Below the pieces are notes generated by a model. It was not told the origin of the DNA, did not search any database, and was given only the letters and a program-made list of their open reading frames with translations. A DNA stretch of 64,000 nt from Paludisphaera soli. Lineage in GTDB: Bacteria > Planctomycetota > Planctomycetia > Isosphaerales > Isosphaeraceae. Location of the stretch: positions 124,001 to 188,000 of the forward strand of contig NZ_JAALJI010000012.1 of assembly GCF_011064595.1 (NCBI RefSeq). Direction: 5' to 3'. Shown here piece by piece: positions 53,457 through 62,786 of this stretch; within the stretch, counting starts at the first letter, position 1, and each line of letters begins with the position of its first letter. Made by a program: the position numbers and the translations under genes.

Positions 53457-55775
53457 TCATCTGGCCTTTCCATCAATCCGCAAGAAGGCCCCCCCTGTCA
53501 AGGCGAGAAGCGCCGCCGCGGCCGCCCCCGCCGAGGCGGCGGCGGCCGCTCGGAACGGCGTCGGAGCATATTCAAGTTCGACGACTCGCGAATGCGAATC
53601 GACCGGAAGGCTCATGAAGACGTCGAGATGCTTGTCGACCTTCACAAGTCTCCCGTCGACGCGCGCCCGCCAGCCCTCGTCCCACGTCTCGCGGACGACC
53701 AGCCGCCCGGGGCCTTCGGCGTCGACCTCGACGCGGATCGCGCCGGGCTCCGCCCGCGGCGCGGCCGTCGCACGGCCGGGTCCTTCGAAGGCGACCGGAT
53801 CGGCCGCGTCGAGCCAGGCGATCCAGGCCTCGCCGACGGGCTCGACCTTCGTGAAGAGCGACGGATCCGGCGGCGGGCTCGCGGCGACGACGGCCCCGAC
53901 GGCCGCCTCGCGGAGCCTCGGCAGGGCCGCGGCAACGGTCGCCCACGACACGGCGCGCCGGCTGCTGCGGGCCTCGTCGGTCGGCTCGTACAGCGGCTCG
54001 AACCAGTCGAGGCTCCGCGCCAGCTCGACCGAGTCGTAGTTCCGAGCGTCGGCCAGGCCGAACCGCATCAGGACGTTCGGCGGCAGCTCGCCCCCCACGC
54101 CGATCGCCCGACGCCCAGGGCCGAGGCCCTTGCGCAGCCGCGCGATCAGCGGCGGCTCGAACTCCTGGGTCGCGCGGTCGATCGCAGGATTGAGCCCCAC
54201 GCCGAACGCGAACAGGTCGGCGAGCGTCGCGGCGAGCAGCAGGCCGGGGATCGCGGGGCGGATCCCCGGGCGTCGGCGCGCGGCCTCGGCCGTCGCGGCG
54301 AGGGCGAGGAAGGCCGTCGCGCCGATAGCCAGATAGCGCGGGGTGAAGCCCAGCATCGTCCCGACCTGGGCCTCGACCCGGCGCGCGACCTCGGCGGGTT
54401 CGAGCCGCTCGGCCGCCTCGCGATAGTGCCGCTCGGCGCGCTCGCGCAGTCGAGGCTCGGCGAACGGGACGGCGAACGCCGCCGCGCCGAGCAGGACGCC
54501 GGCCGCGATCCAGGCCCCGGCCCAGCGTCGCGAGATCGACTCGCCACGCGCCGCCAGGTCGATCCCGATCCCGCCGAGGAACGTCAGGGCGAAGGCGACC
54601 CAGAGCGTCAGTCGGCGGTTGTCCATCACGCCCACGACCGGCAGGGCGCGCAACAAATTATCCACCGGCGCGATCCGGAAGGCCCCCATCGCCCCGATCA
54701 CGAGCAAGGCCAGCAGGAAGCCGGCCTCGGGGCGACGCCGCCCGACGAAGACCGCCAAGGGCGCCAGCCAGGCGAGCGTCGCCAGCCCGGCGAAGCCCCC
54801 GGCGGACTCGTTCAGGTTGTTCAGCCCCAGCCCGCGAGCCAGGTTCGGATGCCCCCGCCGCTGGCTCCCGTAAAGATAGGGGAACGCCGTGCAGGCGGCC
54901 TCCAGGATCCTCGGCCGGGTGGCCTTCCAGAACGGCGGGTGCTCGCGACGGCGTTCGGACCAGACCGGGCTCTTGGCCAGGTAGTCGGCCAGCGGGACGA
55001 TCTGCACGGCCGCTATCCCGACCCCGAGCGCGATCCCCGCCCCCCAGGCGATCGCCGCCCGTCGCCGAGGCTCGGCCCTCGCCAGCCGCCAGGCCGCGAG
55101 CAGGCCCGCCGCCAGCAGGACGTGGGCGCTCGTCTGGACGTGTCCGGCGACCAGCACGCCGCCGACGGCGAACGCCAGCAGGGCCGCGGCGAGGGCCCCG
55201 GGATCGCGGATCGCCCGGTCCGTCGCCAGCAGCACCCAGGGGAGCCAGATCGCGGCCGGCGTGACGGGGTAGAGCAGCCAGACGACCAGGAACCCGCAGA
55301 ACGGGAACGTCAGCCCGGAGAACCAGCGTCCCCAGGGGCCGAAGCCCCACGACCTCGCCAGCAGGAACGCGCCGAGGCCGGCGAACCAGAGCCGCGCCGC
55401 GGCCGTCCAGGCGAGGGCGTCGGGCCAGGGGCTGAGGACGAGGATGAGGTTGAACGGGTCGAACACCCCGCTCTGACCGTTGGCGACATGCGGAGCCCCG
55501 CAGCCGGCGTACGGGTTCCAGAGAGGCAGTCGGCCAGAACGCATCTCGTCGCGATTGAACGCCAGCCAGGGTTGGAACTGGAGGACCGGGTCCATGAGGA
55601 GCCGATTCGCGGGCTCGTGGGCGGCCTCGCCCGGCTCGCGGAAGCTCGCCTCGACGAGCAGGACGTCGGCCGGGCTGAGTACGCGGCCGGGGCGGAGCGC
55701 GTCGTGGAGGAAGGCCCCGACGAGTCCCGCCAGGACGACGCCGAAGGCGACCAGTTCCGCGCGTCGCGAAGGCAT
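53457..55775 (-). CDS. YfhO family membrane protein
   Basis: A 772-residue protein with about 12 membrane segments and a C-terminal soluble domain, the plan of YfhO proteins, which are GT-C-like and in Gram-positives glycosylate teichoic acids. The loop RLPLWNPYAGCGAPHVANGQSGVFDPFN and PVTPAAIWLPWVLLATDRA are typical, and the later DNRRLTLWVAFALTFLGGIGID is characteristic. In planctomycetes the acceptor is unknown. It is divergent from rpmB. Confidence 0.86.
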   Translation of the reverse strand: MPSRRAELVAFGVVLAGLVGAFLHDALRPGRVLSPADVLLVEASFREPGEAAHEPANRLLMDPVLQFQPWLAFNRDEMRSGRLPLWNPYAGCGAPHVANGQSGVFDPFNLILVLSPWPDALAWTAAARLWFAGLGAFLLARSWGFGPWGRWFSGLTFPFCGFLVVWLLYPVTPAAIWLPWVLLATDRAIRDPGALAAALLAFAVGGVLVAGHVQTSAHVLLAAGLLAAWRLARAEPRRRAAIAWGAGIALGVGIAAVQIVPLADYLAKSPVWSERRREHPPFWKATRPRILEAACTAFPYLYGSQRRGHPNLARGLGLNNLNESAGGFAGLATLAWLAPLAVFVGRRRPEAGFLLALLVIGAMGAFRIAPVDNLLRALPVVGVMDNRRLTLWVAFALTFLGGIGIDLAARGESISRRWAGAWIAAGVLLGAAAFAVPFAEPRLRERAERHYREAAERLEPAEVARRVEAQVGTMLGFTPRYLAIGATAFLALAATAEAARRRPGIRPAIPGLLLAATLADLFAFGVGLNPAIDRATQEFEPPLIARLRKGLGPGRRAIGVGGELPPNVLMRFGLADARNYDSVELARSLDWFEPLYEPTDEARSSRRAVSWATVAAALPRLREAAVGAVVAASPPPDPSLFTKVEPVGEAWIAWLDAADPVAFEGPGRATAAPRAEPGAIRVEVDAEGPGRLVVRETWDEGWRARVDGRLVKVDKHLDVFMSLPVDSHSRVVELEYAPTPFRAAAAASAGAAAAALLALTGGAFLRIDGKAR

Positions 55776-56077
55776 GGCAGGCTCCCGTTTCCCCTGGGCA
55801 TCAGGTCCGTTAGGGCGGCAGGATACGCCCGGTCGGCCTCCCCGGACAGGCCGATCGTCAGGTCGGGCTTGAAAGTTGGGCGGGGAACGCGATAATGGGA
55901 CTCTTTCCCGCGGAAGTCCCGTGCGCGGTCTGCGCCGAGACGGACGCCCGCGGGCCTCGCGGCCTCGGCTCGACGCGTCGGCCCAACTCCGCGATGGACG
56001 CGTTCACGCCACGGAATCGCAATCAAACGTCGGCCGCCCGGTTGGGGAAGGTCGTCGCAGGGCAGGAGTCAGGAACG
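55776..56077. promoter_or_regulatory. Divergent promoter region of YfhO and rpmB
   Basis: A 302-base gap between the minus-strand YfhO-like gene and plus-strand rpmB. The open frame running into rpmB from 55895 has no ribosome binding site and out-of-frame composition. No defined promoter could be assigned. Confidence 0.4.
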
Positions 56078-56398
56078 ATGGGCCGCGTTTGCGAAGTCAG
56101 CGGGAAGAAGACCACGTTCGGCAACCGGAAGACCGAGCGCGGCAAGGCGAAGTACCTCGGCGGCGTCGGCAAGAAGACGACCGGCATCAGCCGGCGCACC
56201 TTCAAGCCGAATCTGCAGACGATCCACGTGTGGCTGCCCAACGGCCAGACCACCCACGTCCGCGTCGCCACCTCGGTCATCCGCAGCGGCCAGTTGACCC
56301 TTGAGGTTGACGGCAAGGTCCAGACCTTCCCCCTCATCAAGGCCTCGAAGGGGAGCGCCACCGCCCGCGAGAACCTCAAGAACCTCTACCCGATCTGA
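56078..56398 (+). CDS. rpmB: 50S ribosomal protein bL28
   Basis: A 106-residue bL28. MGRVCEVSGKKTTFGN matches the family opening, and SRRTFKPNLQTIHVWLPNGQTTHVRVATSVIRSG the remaining core. At 106 residues it is longer than the 75-80 usual, mainly by a C-terminal tail (DGKVQTFPLIKASKGSATARENLKNLYPI). AGGAG and AGGAA precede ATG 56078. It is monocistronic and followed by a strong terminator. Confidence 0.93.
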   Translation: MGRVCEVSGKKTTFGNRKTERGKAKYLGGVGKKTTGISRRTFKPNLQTIHVWLPNGQTTHVRVATSVIRSGQLTLEVDGKVQTFPLIKASKGSATARENLKNLYPI

Positions 56399-56441
56399 TC
56401 GATCGCGTCGCGGTTCCGGGCCGTCGGGCCATGAATCAACC

Positions 56442-56480
56442 AGCGGAGACTCGTCCCTTGCGACGAGCCTCCGCTTTTTT
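56442..56480 (+). terminator. Intrinsic terminator of rpmB
   Basis: AGCGGAG (56442-56448) pairs with CTCCGCT (56469-56475), with an inner GACTCGTC/CGACGAGC-like stem, followed by a run of six T residues (56475-56480). It sits 43 bases past the stop codon. Confidence 0.88.
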
Positions 56481-56617
56481 GCGCGCCGCGGCTGAGTTGC
56501 GACGCCGTCAAACCTCGGGCGATTTCGCTCGGCGCGCGAAAACGCCGAACCCTCGGAAAGTGGCTCGGCGGGAGACGCTGGGGCGTGTCGTGCGGGGCGG
56601 GGGCGATTGGGGTCAGG

Positions 56618-56803
56618 TCAGAAGGGCATGCGGCCCGGGGCACCGTTCTTGAGGTGCTCGGCCAGGCACTCTTCGTGCACCTTGTGGGTGGGGACCGACT
56701 GCTTGCACATCGGGCAAACGGTCAGGTTGATCGGCGTCAGGAAGTCGTGACTCCGGCGCTTCCCCTTCGCGGACTTCGATTTACGTCTCTTCGGTACGGC
56801 CAC
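56618..56803 (-). CDS. rpmF: 50S ribosomal protein bL32
   Basis: A 61-residue bL32. MAVPKRRKSKSAKGKRRSHD is diagnostic, followed by TVCPMCKQSVPTHKVHEEC, which keeps a CxxC pair and a later Cys for zinc. The length is normal. It faces rpmB on the opposite strand in a convergent arrangement, with 216 bases between stops. No partner gene such as plsX or fabH lies beside it as in many bacteria. Confidence 0.95.
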   Translation of the reverse strand: MAVPKRRKSKSAKGKRRSHDFLTPINLTVCPMCKQSVPTHKVHEECLAEHLKNGAPGRMPF

Positions 56804-56898
56804 GTCAGCATCTCCCGACTATCTTACCGCTCGGCGCAGACTGGGACGAAAGGTCCATTATCCGGAATTCCCCGCGAATTGCAACTCGGTCCGCCGGA

Positions 56899-57888
56899 TC
56901 AAGGGGCCTCCGGGGCCTTCTCGGGGAGCCGGACGCGGGCCAGATAGATGGAAGTCTTGCCCTCGTGCGAGGAGTAGTAGCTGACCCAGAGGAGGCCGTC
57001 GTGCCACACGAGGCCCGGGTAGCTGGTGTCGCCGCCGGAGGGGAAGGCCAGGAACTCGGTGAGCTTGCCGGCCTCGGGGTCGAGCCAGCAGAGGGCCGTA
57101 TGGACCTTCGGCGCATGGAGACGGCCGCCGGCCACCAGCCGGCCGTCCGGGAGCCGGAGCAAGGCGGGCCCCCCCAGATGGACGCCCAGGTCTTTCCAAC
57201 TCCATTCGGTGTAAGGAGGCTTGGAAATCCCGAGTTGGTTCGTGCCCGGCTTGCCGTCCCGACGCAGGAGGCAGAGGCCGGTCTCGTCGGGGAGCCAGGC
57301 CAGGGCGGCCTCGTTGGGGAAGCCCTCGGCGAAGAGGGTCGGGACGAGCGGGGCGAAGCTCGCACCGTCCTTGCTGGCGTAGAGCCGCGTGAGATGGTCT
57401 CCGGCCGTGGAATAGCCCACGGCGTAGGCCGTCCCCTCGTGCCAGGCCGGCCGCCAGACCCACACGTTCGGATCGCCGATCGGCGTCGGCATGGACCACT
57501 CGCGTCCGTCGCTCGAGAACCAGGCCAGCGACCGGTGCCGGGATGCCGCCGGCTGATGGAGGGCCGAGGCCCCGGCGAGCATCAGCCGGCCGTCGGGGGT
57601 GATCGAGAGCTTCGGGTCGCGCAGGTCGCCGGTCTCCGACGTGAGGGTCGCCGCCGAGGTCCATTCGTCGCCGTCGGTCGAGGTCAGGACCCGGATCGCC
57701 CCGTCCGGCGAGACGTGCCCCGCCCCCTCGCGGAAGGTGAGGAACCAGCGGTCCCGGAACCGGACGAGGTCGGTGAAGGCGTTGTGATTCGCGCCGTCCC
57801 AGACCTTCTTGACGTCGAGGACCTCCGCCCCGGACGGCTCGGCCTGGAAGCTCGCCAGGCTTAACGACAGCAGCAGGATCGACGTCAT
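56899..57888 (-). CDS. Secreted sialidase-like Asp-box beta-propeller protein
   Basis: A 329-residue exported protein. A short signal (ILLLSLSLASFQAEPSGA) precedes a beta-propeller of sialidase/BNR type with Asp-box motifs TSTDGDEW, WFSSDGREW and YASKDGASF. DLVRFRDRWFLTFREG and SYPGLVWHDGLLWVSYYSSHEG are typical of the exo-alpha-sialidase superfamily. ATG 57888 follows GGAG. It could cleave or bind glycans or sulphated sugars; the catalytic Arg triad of true sialidases was not confirmed. Confidence 0.75.
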   Translation of the reverse strand: MTSILLLSLSLASFQAEPSGAEVLDVKKVWDGANHNAFTDLVRFRDRWFLTFREGAGHVSPDGAIRVLTSTDGDEWTSAATLTSETGDLRDPKLSITPDGRLMLAGASALHQPAASRHRSLAWFSSDGREWSMPTPIGDPNVWVWRPAWHEGTAYAVGYSTAGDHLTRLYASKDGASFAPLVPTLFAEGFPNEAALAWLPDETGLCLLRRDGKPGTNQLGISKPPYTEWSWKDLGVHLGGPALLRLPDGRLVAGGRLHAPKVHTALCWLDPEAGKLTEFLAFPSGGDTSYPGLVWHDGLLWVSYYSSHEGKTSIYLARVRLPEKAPEAP

Positions 57889-58061
57889 GGGAGGGCTCCG
57901 CGCAGGCGTCAAGGGGACGATCATCGCGCCGTCATTCTCGACGATCGCCGTCGGGGTTGCCAGGCGCCGGTCGGCGAGGCCTTGCGATCGGCGACGGCGG
58001 GCGGGATCCTGGAGGTCGGGCGCGGGCCGGAGTCGGATCGAGGCCGAAGGGGGCGGGGCCG
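57889..58061. promoter_or_regulatory. Divergent promoter region
   Basis: A 173-base gap between the sialidase-like gene and the large secreted protein gene on the opposite strand. No promoter pair was assigned. Confidence 0.35.
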
Positions 58062-60677
58062 ATGGGCGGAACGACGGGGTCTCGGTTCCTGTGGACGGCC
58101 CTGCTGGTGCCGCCGATGCTGGTGCTGGCCGGGACCGCGGCCATTACGCTCTGGCCGGCGCCGGTCGTGGGGGTGCTCGATCAGGCCGCCGCCCTCTGGA
58201 CGCGGTCGTGGTGGTCGCCCTCGCAGCCCGGGCCCCGCGCCCCCGGCGACGGCCGCCATCCGTTTCCGCCGATGAACCGGGGATTCATGGCGACCCCCAC
58301 CCCCACGCCTCCGAGGCGGGGGGTGGTCCGCAAGCCCGACGGCTCGCCGCTCGAAGGGAACTTCCGGCTCACCACGCTGCACGTCGGCGGCGGGGGCTTC
58401 GGCTACTCGGCCGGGGCCGACGCGAGCGTGGCCGCCCCCCGGTTCTCCTTCCAGCCCCAGAGCGAGCGCTGCTGGGTCGTGATCGAGGCCGACGGCTACG
58501 CCGCCGCGGCCGTCGGCCCCATCGGCCCCCGGGCCGCCAAGGCCGAGGCCCCGCCCGGGGCGAAAGCTGGGTCGGGCCCGGATTCGAAGCCGGGCGAGGC
58601 CCCGCCCCCGCCCCCGGAGGAGGAGGAGCCCGAGATCTCCGTGGTCCTGGAGGAGGGCTTCCCGCATCGGGTCCGGGTCGTCCGCGCGGACGGCGCGCCG
58701 ATCGCCCGGGCCGAGGTCCACGCCAGCCTGACCGTCGAGAACCGGCCCGCCGGACTGGAGCCGCGATACTACACCGACGACGACGGCTGGGCCCTGATCC
58801 CCCACGTCCGCGAGGTCGAGTACGAGTTCGAGGTCAAGGTCCACGACTTCGCCCTGCCGGACGACACGGTGTTCGCGACCCTCCGGCCCGGCGTCGACAC
58901 GACGATTCGGCTGGACCGGGGGCCCCTCTCCGGGCTCGCGCTGGACGAGGAGGGCCGGCCGGTCGCCGACGCCCTGGTCCTGATCGCGGCCGAGTTCGAC
59001 GCGTCCACCGAGCGGACCGACATCCACCCCCTGGAACGGGTCATCGCGGCGACTTCGGACGCCGAGGGCCGTTTCGTCATCCCGGACCTCCACAAGGACT
59101 CCGTCTACCTGCTCCGGGTCGAGGGGCCCGACGGCTCCGCCGGCTACGCGCCGGGCGTCCGGCTGAACGGCCGCGAGGTCCGGGCGACGCTCCGCCCGCG
59201 CCGCGTGGTCCGGGGGATCGTCAAGCGAGGCCCGGAGCCCCCCCAGCCCGGCCCGTCGATCGTCAGGGTCCGCTCCTCGATCCCCACGGGCTTCGAGGGC
59301 TACGGCAGGCGCGGGGGCGCGCTCACCGAGTACGCGTGGGACCAGGGCCTGATGCTCGACGCCGAAGGCCGGTTCGAATACCCGGTCTGGGAATCCTCCG
59401 AGAGCCGCCTGGAGGTCGCCGGCCGCATCGTCCCCGTCCCCTGGCCGCCGCCGGCCGCGCCGATCCCGATCGAGGCCCCGCCGGCGACCGAGGGGCGCGA
59501 ACGCCAGGTGGAGATCCGGATCGTCGGCGACGACGCGGTCAGGTCCCGCGTCGACTCGCTGACCTTGCAGCTCGTCAACCGCCCGCCCGAGCGGGCCAAC
59601 CTGAAGATCGAGCGCCTCGTGGAGATCCAGGGCGGCCGCGGCAGCTTCCGGGCGCTGGGGGGCGACTCCTTCCAGATCGAGGCCGACGCGATCCCGGGGC
59701 TCTGGACAGCACCGACGCGGATCGACCCCGCGCCGGGGGGCGGCGACCGCTCGGTGGAAGTCCGGGTCTTCGCCGCCGGCTCGATCGTCGGCCAGGTCGT
59801 CGACGCCGACGGCCGGCCCGTCGGCGAGGGGACGACCGTCCTGGCCGAGTTCGACCCCGCCTGGGTCGCCACGATGCACCAGCCGGGCCCGACCGGCCCC
59901 GGGGGCTTCGCCTCGTTCGTCCGGTCCTCCCCCTACGCCCCGCCCGAGCCGACGGCGACCGACGCCTCCGGCCGCTTCACGATCGCGGCCTGGCCCCTGG
60001 ACGTCCCCTGCCGCGTCACCGTGGAACGCGGCCGTTTCCGGACCCACGCCGAGACCGTCCGGCTCGACGACGGGACGCCCCGCTACGAGATGGAGATCTC
60101 GCTCCCGAAGACCGCCTCGGCCCAGGTGCGGCTCGTCGATCCCGAGGGCCGGCCGATCCCCGGCGAGACCGCCTTCGTCCGCCTCGATCGACCCGCCGAG
60201 GGGACCCGCACCTGGCCCTACGGCGAGACCGACGCCGACGGCCGGATCCGCATCGACGACCTCGCCCTGGGCGAGCCGGGCTACACGCTCCGCTTCGCCT
60301 TCGAGGCCGACTACGGCCCGATCAACGCCCCGCTGACCCCCGGCGGGCCCGCGCTGGAAGTCCGCGCCGAACGGGGGCGGACCCTCGAAGGCCGGGTCGT
60401 CGAGGCTGTCAGCGGCTGGCCGATCCCCGGAGTCCGCTTCTCCGCCCAGAGCCTCGTCGACCTCGATGCGAACGCCGAACTCGTCACCGACGACGACGGC
60501 CGCTTCCGCTGCACGACCCTCCCCCGGGGCGACGTCCGCCTGGCGAATCCCGGCAACATGACATGGATCGCCCCGCAGCCCTCGATCGTACGGGCGGGCG
60601 ACCTCACGCCCGTGCTCCTCGAGGCGTCGAAGCTGCGATTTCCCGGCCCCCAGCCGAAGCCCCCAGCCCGCCCCTGA
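58062..60677 (+). CDS. Large protein with carboxypeptidase-regulatory-like repeats
   Basis: An 871-residue protein. An N-terminal hydrophobic segment (LWTALLVPPMLVLAGTAAITLW) acts as anchor or signal. A Pro-rich, Glu-rich linker is seen around residues 170-200. At least five carboxypeptidase-regulatory-like beta-sandwich repeats follow, marked by RADGAPIARAEVHA, DEEGRPVADALVLI, DADGRPVGEGTTVL, DPEGRPIPGETAFV and EAVSGWPIPGVRFSA. AAGGGGG precedes ATG 58062. It is an envelope protein of unknown role, possibly structural or adhesive. Confidence 0.83.
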   Translation: MGGTTGSRFLWTALLVPPMLVLAGTAAITLWPAPVVGVLDQAAALWTRSWWSPSQPGPRAPGDGRHPFPPMNRGFMATPTPTPPRRGVVRKPDGSPLEGNFRLTTLHVGGGGFGYSAGADASVAAPRFSFQPQSERCWVVIEADGYAAAAVGPIGPRAAKAEAPPGAKAGSGPDSKPGEAPPPPPEEEEPEISVVLEEGFPHRVRVVRADGAPIARAEVHASLTVENRPAGLEPRYYTDDDGWALIPHVREVEYEFEVKVHDFALPDDTVFATLRPGVDTTIRLDRGPLSGLALDEEGRPVADALVLIAAEFDASTERTDIHPLERVIAATSDAEGRFVIPDLHKDSVYLLRVEGPDGSAGYAPGVRLNGREVRATLRPRRVVRGIVKRGPEPPQPGPSIVRVRSSIPTGFEGYGRRGGALTEYAWDQGLMLDAEGRFEYPVWESSESRLEVAGRIVPVPWPPPAAPIPIEAPPATEGRERQVEIRIVGDDAVRSRVDSLTLQLVNRPPERANLKIERLVEIQGGRGSFRALGGDSFQIEADAIPGLWTAPTRIDPAPGGGDRSVEVRVFAAGSIVGQVVDADGRPVGEGTTVLAEFDPAWVATMHQPGPTGPGGFASFVRSSPYAPPEPTATDASGRFTIAAWPLDVPCRVTVERGRFRTHAETVRLDDGTPRYEMEISLPKTASAQVRLVDPEGRPIPGETAFVRLDRPAEGTRTWPYGETDADGRIRIDDLALGEPGYTLRFAFEADYGPINAPLTPGGPALEVRAERGRTLEGRVVEAVSGWPIPGVRFSAQSLVDLDANAELVTDDDGRFRCTTLPRGDVRLANPGNMTWIAPQPSIVRAGDLTPVLLEASKLRFPGPQPKPPARP

Positions 60678-60695
60678 GCGTAGCGGACGCCTGGT

Positions 60696-60995
60696 TCAGC
60701 CCGACGGCGGCCGGGGCACCACGCGGAGCCCGACCTTCTCCAGCCGGCTGAGCAGGATCGGCCAGTGCCGGGCGAAGCTGCGCTCGTCCATCGTGTGCGT
60801 GCAGGCGATCGTCTCGCGGTCGTGACGGCCCAGCACGCGGGCCCCGCCGGGCGCGCGGAACAACGCCTTCCGCACCGCGCTGACGCTCGGCGCGGCGACG
60901 TGGAACCGCAGCGCGGCCGCCGCGTCCTCGGCGATCGCCGCGGCCCCCTCCCCTTCGTCCCCAGGCCCGCCGATGGTATCCTGGACGTCCAGCAT
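60696..60995 (-). CDS. Small protein of unknown function
   Basis: A 99-residue protein from ATG 60995, which begins MLDVQDTIGG. It contains FHVAAPSVSAVRKALFRAPGGARVLGRHDRETIACTHTMDERSFARHWPILLSRLEKVGLRVV, a plausible alpha/beta fold. I recognise no family. It converges on the preceding gene with 18 bases between and lies divergent from the DUF971 gene; an earlier ATG would overlap that gene. Coding is likely but unproven. Confidence 0.55.
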   Translation of the reverse strand: MLDVQDTIGGPGDEGEGAAAIAEDAAAALRFHVAAPSVSAVRKALFRAPGGARVLGRHDRETIACTHTMDERSFARHWPILLSRLEKVGLRVVPRPPSG

Positions 60996-61053
60996 GACCG
61001 CGCCCCCGCCGACCCGTCCGGGCCATTCCCCGGTCCTTCGAGACAATCGTCCC

Positions 61054-61368
61054 ATGATCGATCCTCCCAGCAACATCCGGGCCCATCAGGCGGACCAGAT
61101 CCTGGAAGTGGCCTGGCCCGACGGCTCGGTCGACCGCTTCCCCTACCGCTTCCTCCGCGCCGAGTGCCCCTGCGCCAGCTGCCGCGACGAGTGGAGCGGC
61201 GAGCGAATCATCCAGATCGAGCACGTCCGCGAGGACGTCAAGCTCGAGGGCCTGGAGCCGGTCGGCAACTACGCGATCAAGCCCTCGTGGAGCGACGGCC
61301 ACTCCAGCGGCATCTTCACCTGGGACATGCTCCGCGAGACCGCCCTCTCCATCCCCAAACCCGAGTGA
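61054..61368 (+). CDS. DUF971 protein with Cys cluster
   Basis: A 104-residue DUF971 protein. LEVAWPDGSVDRFPYRFLRAECPCASCRDEWSGERII matches the family, with CPCASC supplying the conserved Cys pair, and VGNYAIKPSWSDGHSSGIFTWDMLR the C-terminal half. DUF971 proteins are close to the N-terminal domain of gamma-butyrobetaine hydroxylases and are sometimes linked to iron-sulphur clusters. The ATG is 61054. Its stop overlaps the start of the GT2 gene by 4 bases. Confidence 0.9.
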   Translation: MIDPPSNIRAHQADQILEVAWPDGSVDRFPYRFLRAECPCASCRDEWSGERIIQIEHVREDVKLEGLEPVGNYAIKPSWSDGHSSGIFTWDMLRETALSIPKPE

Positions 61369-62330
61369 ACGCCCCCGCGCCGAAGATCACCGTCGCGATC
61401 CCCACCTGCAACGGCGAGGCCCACCTGGCCGAGGCCCTCGCCGGCGTGCTCGCCCAGCGCGGCGCGACGTTCGACCTGTTGGTCTGCGACGACCGTTCGG
61501 ACGACCGGACCGTCGAGTTGGTTCGCGACCTGGCCGGCGATCGCGCGCGGATCGCGGTCAACCCCGAGCGCCTCGGCCTGGCCGGCAACTGGAACCGCGC
61601 CGTCGCCCTGAGCCGAACCCCCTGGGTCGCCGTCTTCCACCAGGACGACGTCATGCGTCCCGGAGACCTCGCCGCCCGCCTCGAAGCGATCGAACGGCCG
61701 GGCGCCGACGCCTTGGGCCTGATCGCCGAGCCCGCCGACGTGATCGACGAGCAAGCCCGCCCCATGCCGGCCGCGATCGTCGAGCCCGGCGGTTTGGCCG
61801 AGGAGCCCGCCGGCCGCTTCGTCGACTTCCCCCCCGGCGCGTTCGCCGCCCAGCTGGAAGAAGCCAACATCCTGCGATGCTCGGCCGTGACGACGAACAA
61901 GGCCGCGCACGAGGCCCTCGGCGGCTTCGACCCGAGCTACCGCTACGTCGTGGACTGGGACTTCTGGCTCCGCGCGGCCGACCGCTACGGAGTGACCTGG
62001 ATCGCCCAGGAGCCTAAAGTCTCCATCCGCTGGCACGCCGCCAGCGAGACCCACCGCTTCAAGGTCGGCCTCGACGATCTGGAGGAGACCGAGCGGCTGC
62101 TGGCGAGCCGGTCGATCCGCCCCGGCCGCCGCCTCGCCCGCGCCTACCTCAACCGCGCGCACGACGCCCTCCGCGCCGGGCGGGTCGACCTGGCCCGCAC
62201 GGCTCTCAGCCTGGCCGTGCGGCTCGACCGCCGCGTGCTCGCCGCGATCCTCGCCGACCCGCGTCTCGCCGCCCAGATGGCGACGCTGGCCGTCGCCCCG
62301 GGGCTCGCCCGCCGCTGGTTCGCGCGCTGA
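61365..62330 (+). CDS. Glycosyltransferase family 2
   Basis: A 321-residue GT2 enzyme. ITVAIPTCNGEAHLAEALAGVLAQ begins the fold, LLVCDDRSDDRTVELVRDLA and NWNRAVALSRTPWVAVFHQDDVMRPG bind the nucleotide sugar and metal, and YRYVVDWDFWLRAADRYGV is the acidic acceptor region. Translation starts at GTG 61365, within the GTGA shared with DUF971, so the genes are coupled. The C-terminal helical region is Arg/Leu-rich. It lacks a visible membrane segment. The product sugar is unknown. Confidence 0.9.
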   Translation: MNAPAPKITVAIPTCNGEAHLAEALAGVLAQRGATFDLLVCDDRSDDRTVELVRDLAGDRARIAVNPERLGLAGNWNRAVALSRTPWVAVFHQDDVMRPGDLAARLEAIERPGADALGLIAEPADVIDEQARPMPAAIVEPGGLAEEPAGRFVDFPPGAFAAQLEEANILRCSAVTTNKAAHEALGGFDPSYRYVVDWDFWLRAADRYGVTWIAQEPKVSIRWHAASETHRFKVGLDDLEETERLLASRSIRPGRRLARAYLNRAHDALRAGRVDLARTALSLAVRLDRRVLAAILADPRLAAQMATLAVAPGLARRWFAR

Positions 62331-62337
62331 GGGCCCG

Positions 62338-62769
62338 CTACTTCGGCACGCCCACGTCGCAGAGCGGGATGATCGGGCTGGTCGATTCCAGCAGCGACTT
62401 GAGGGTGACGTTGCGGAAGGCCGCCTCCATCGTGGCGTAGGCCTGGTCCAGCTCGCGGTGGAGCGGGCAGAGCGCCGTGTGCGACGGCAGTCCCAGCGGG
62501 CAGTGCCGGATCCGCTCGATCGGCGCGACGGCCTCCACCACGTCCAGGATCGTCACGTCGGCCGGGGCCTTCGCCAGCTCGTATCCGCCCCCCGGACCCG
62601 GCCGCGAATGCACCAGCCCCGCCGCCGCCAGGTCCTGCAGGACCCGGTTGAGGTAAGACCTCGGCGTCTTCGTCTTCCTGGCCAGCACGTCCGCCGACGC
62701 CGGCCGCCCCGGCTCCCCCGCCAGGCACACCGCCGCCCGCAACGCGTATTCCGCCGTCTTCGGCAGCAT
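62338..62769 (-). CDS. Rrf2 family transcriptional regulator
   Basis: A 143-residue Rrf2-family winged-helix regulator: [60 protein letters not shown]. Cys are present in [17 protein letters not shown] and a further Cys near the end (IIPLCDVG), but not the usual three-Cys spacing of NsrR or IscR. It is followed upstream by a membrane-protein gene and is next to divergent hmp. NO sensing through a cluster is inferred from context. Confidence 0.88.
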   Translation of the reverse strand: MLPKTAEYALRAAVCLAGEPGRPASADVLARKTKTPRSYLNRVLQDLAAAGLVHSRPGPGGGYELAKAPADVTILDVVEAVAPIERIRHCPLGLPSHTALCPLHRELDQAYATMEAAFRNVTLKSLLESTSPIIPLCDVGVPK

Positions 62770-62786
62770 GGTCTCTCCGCCTTCCG

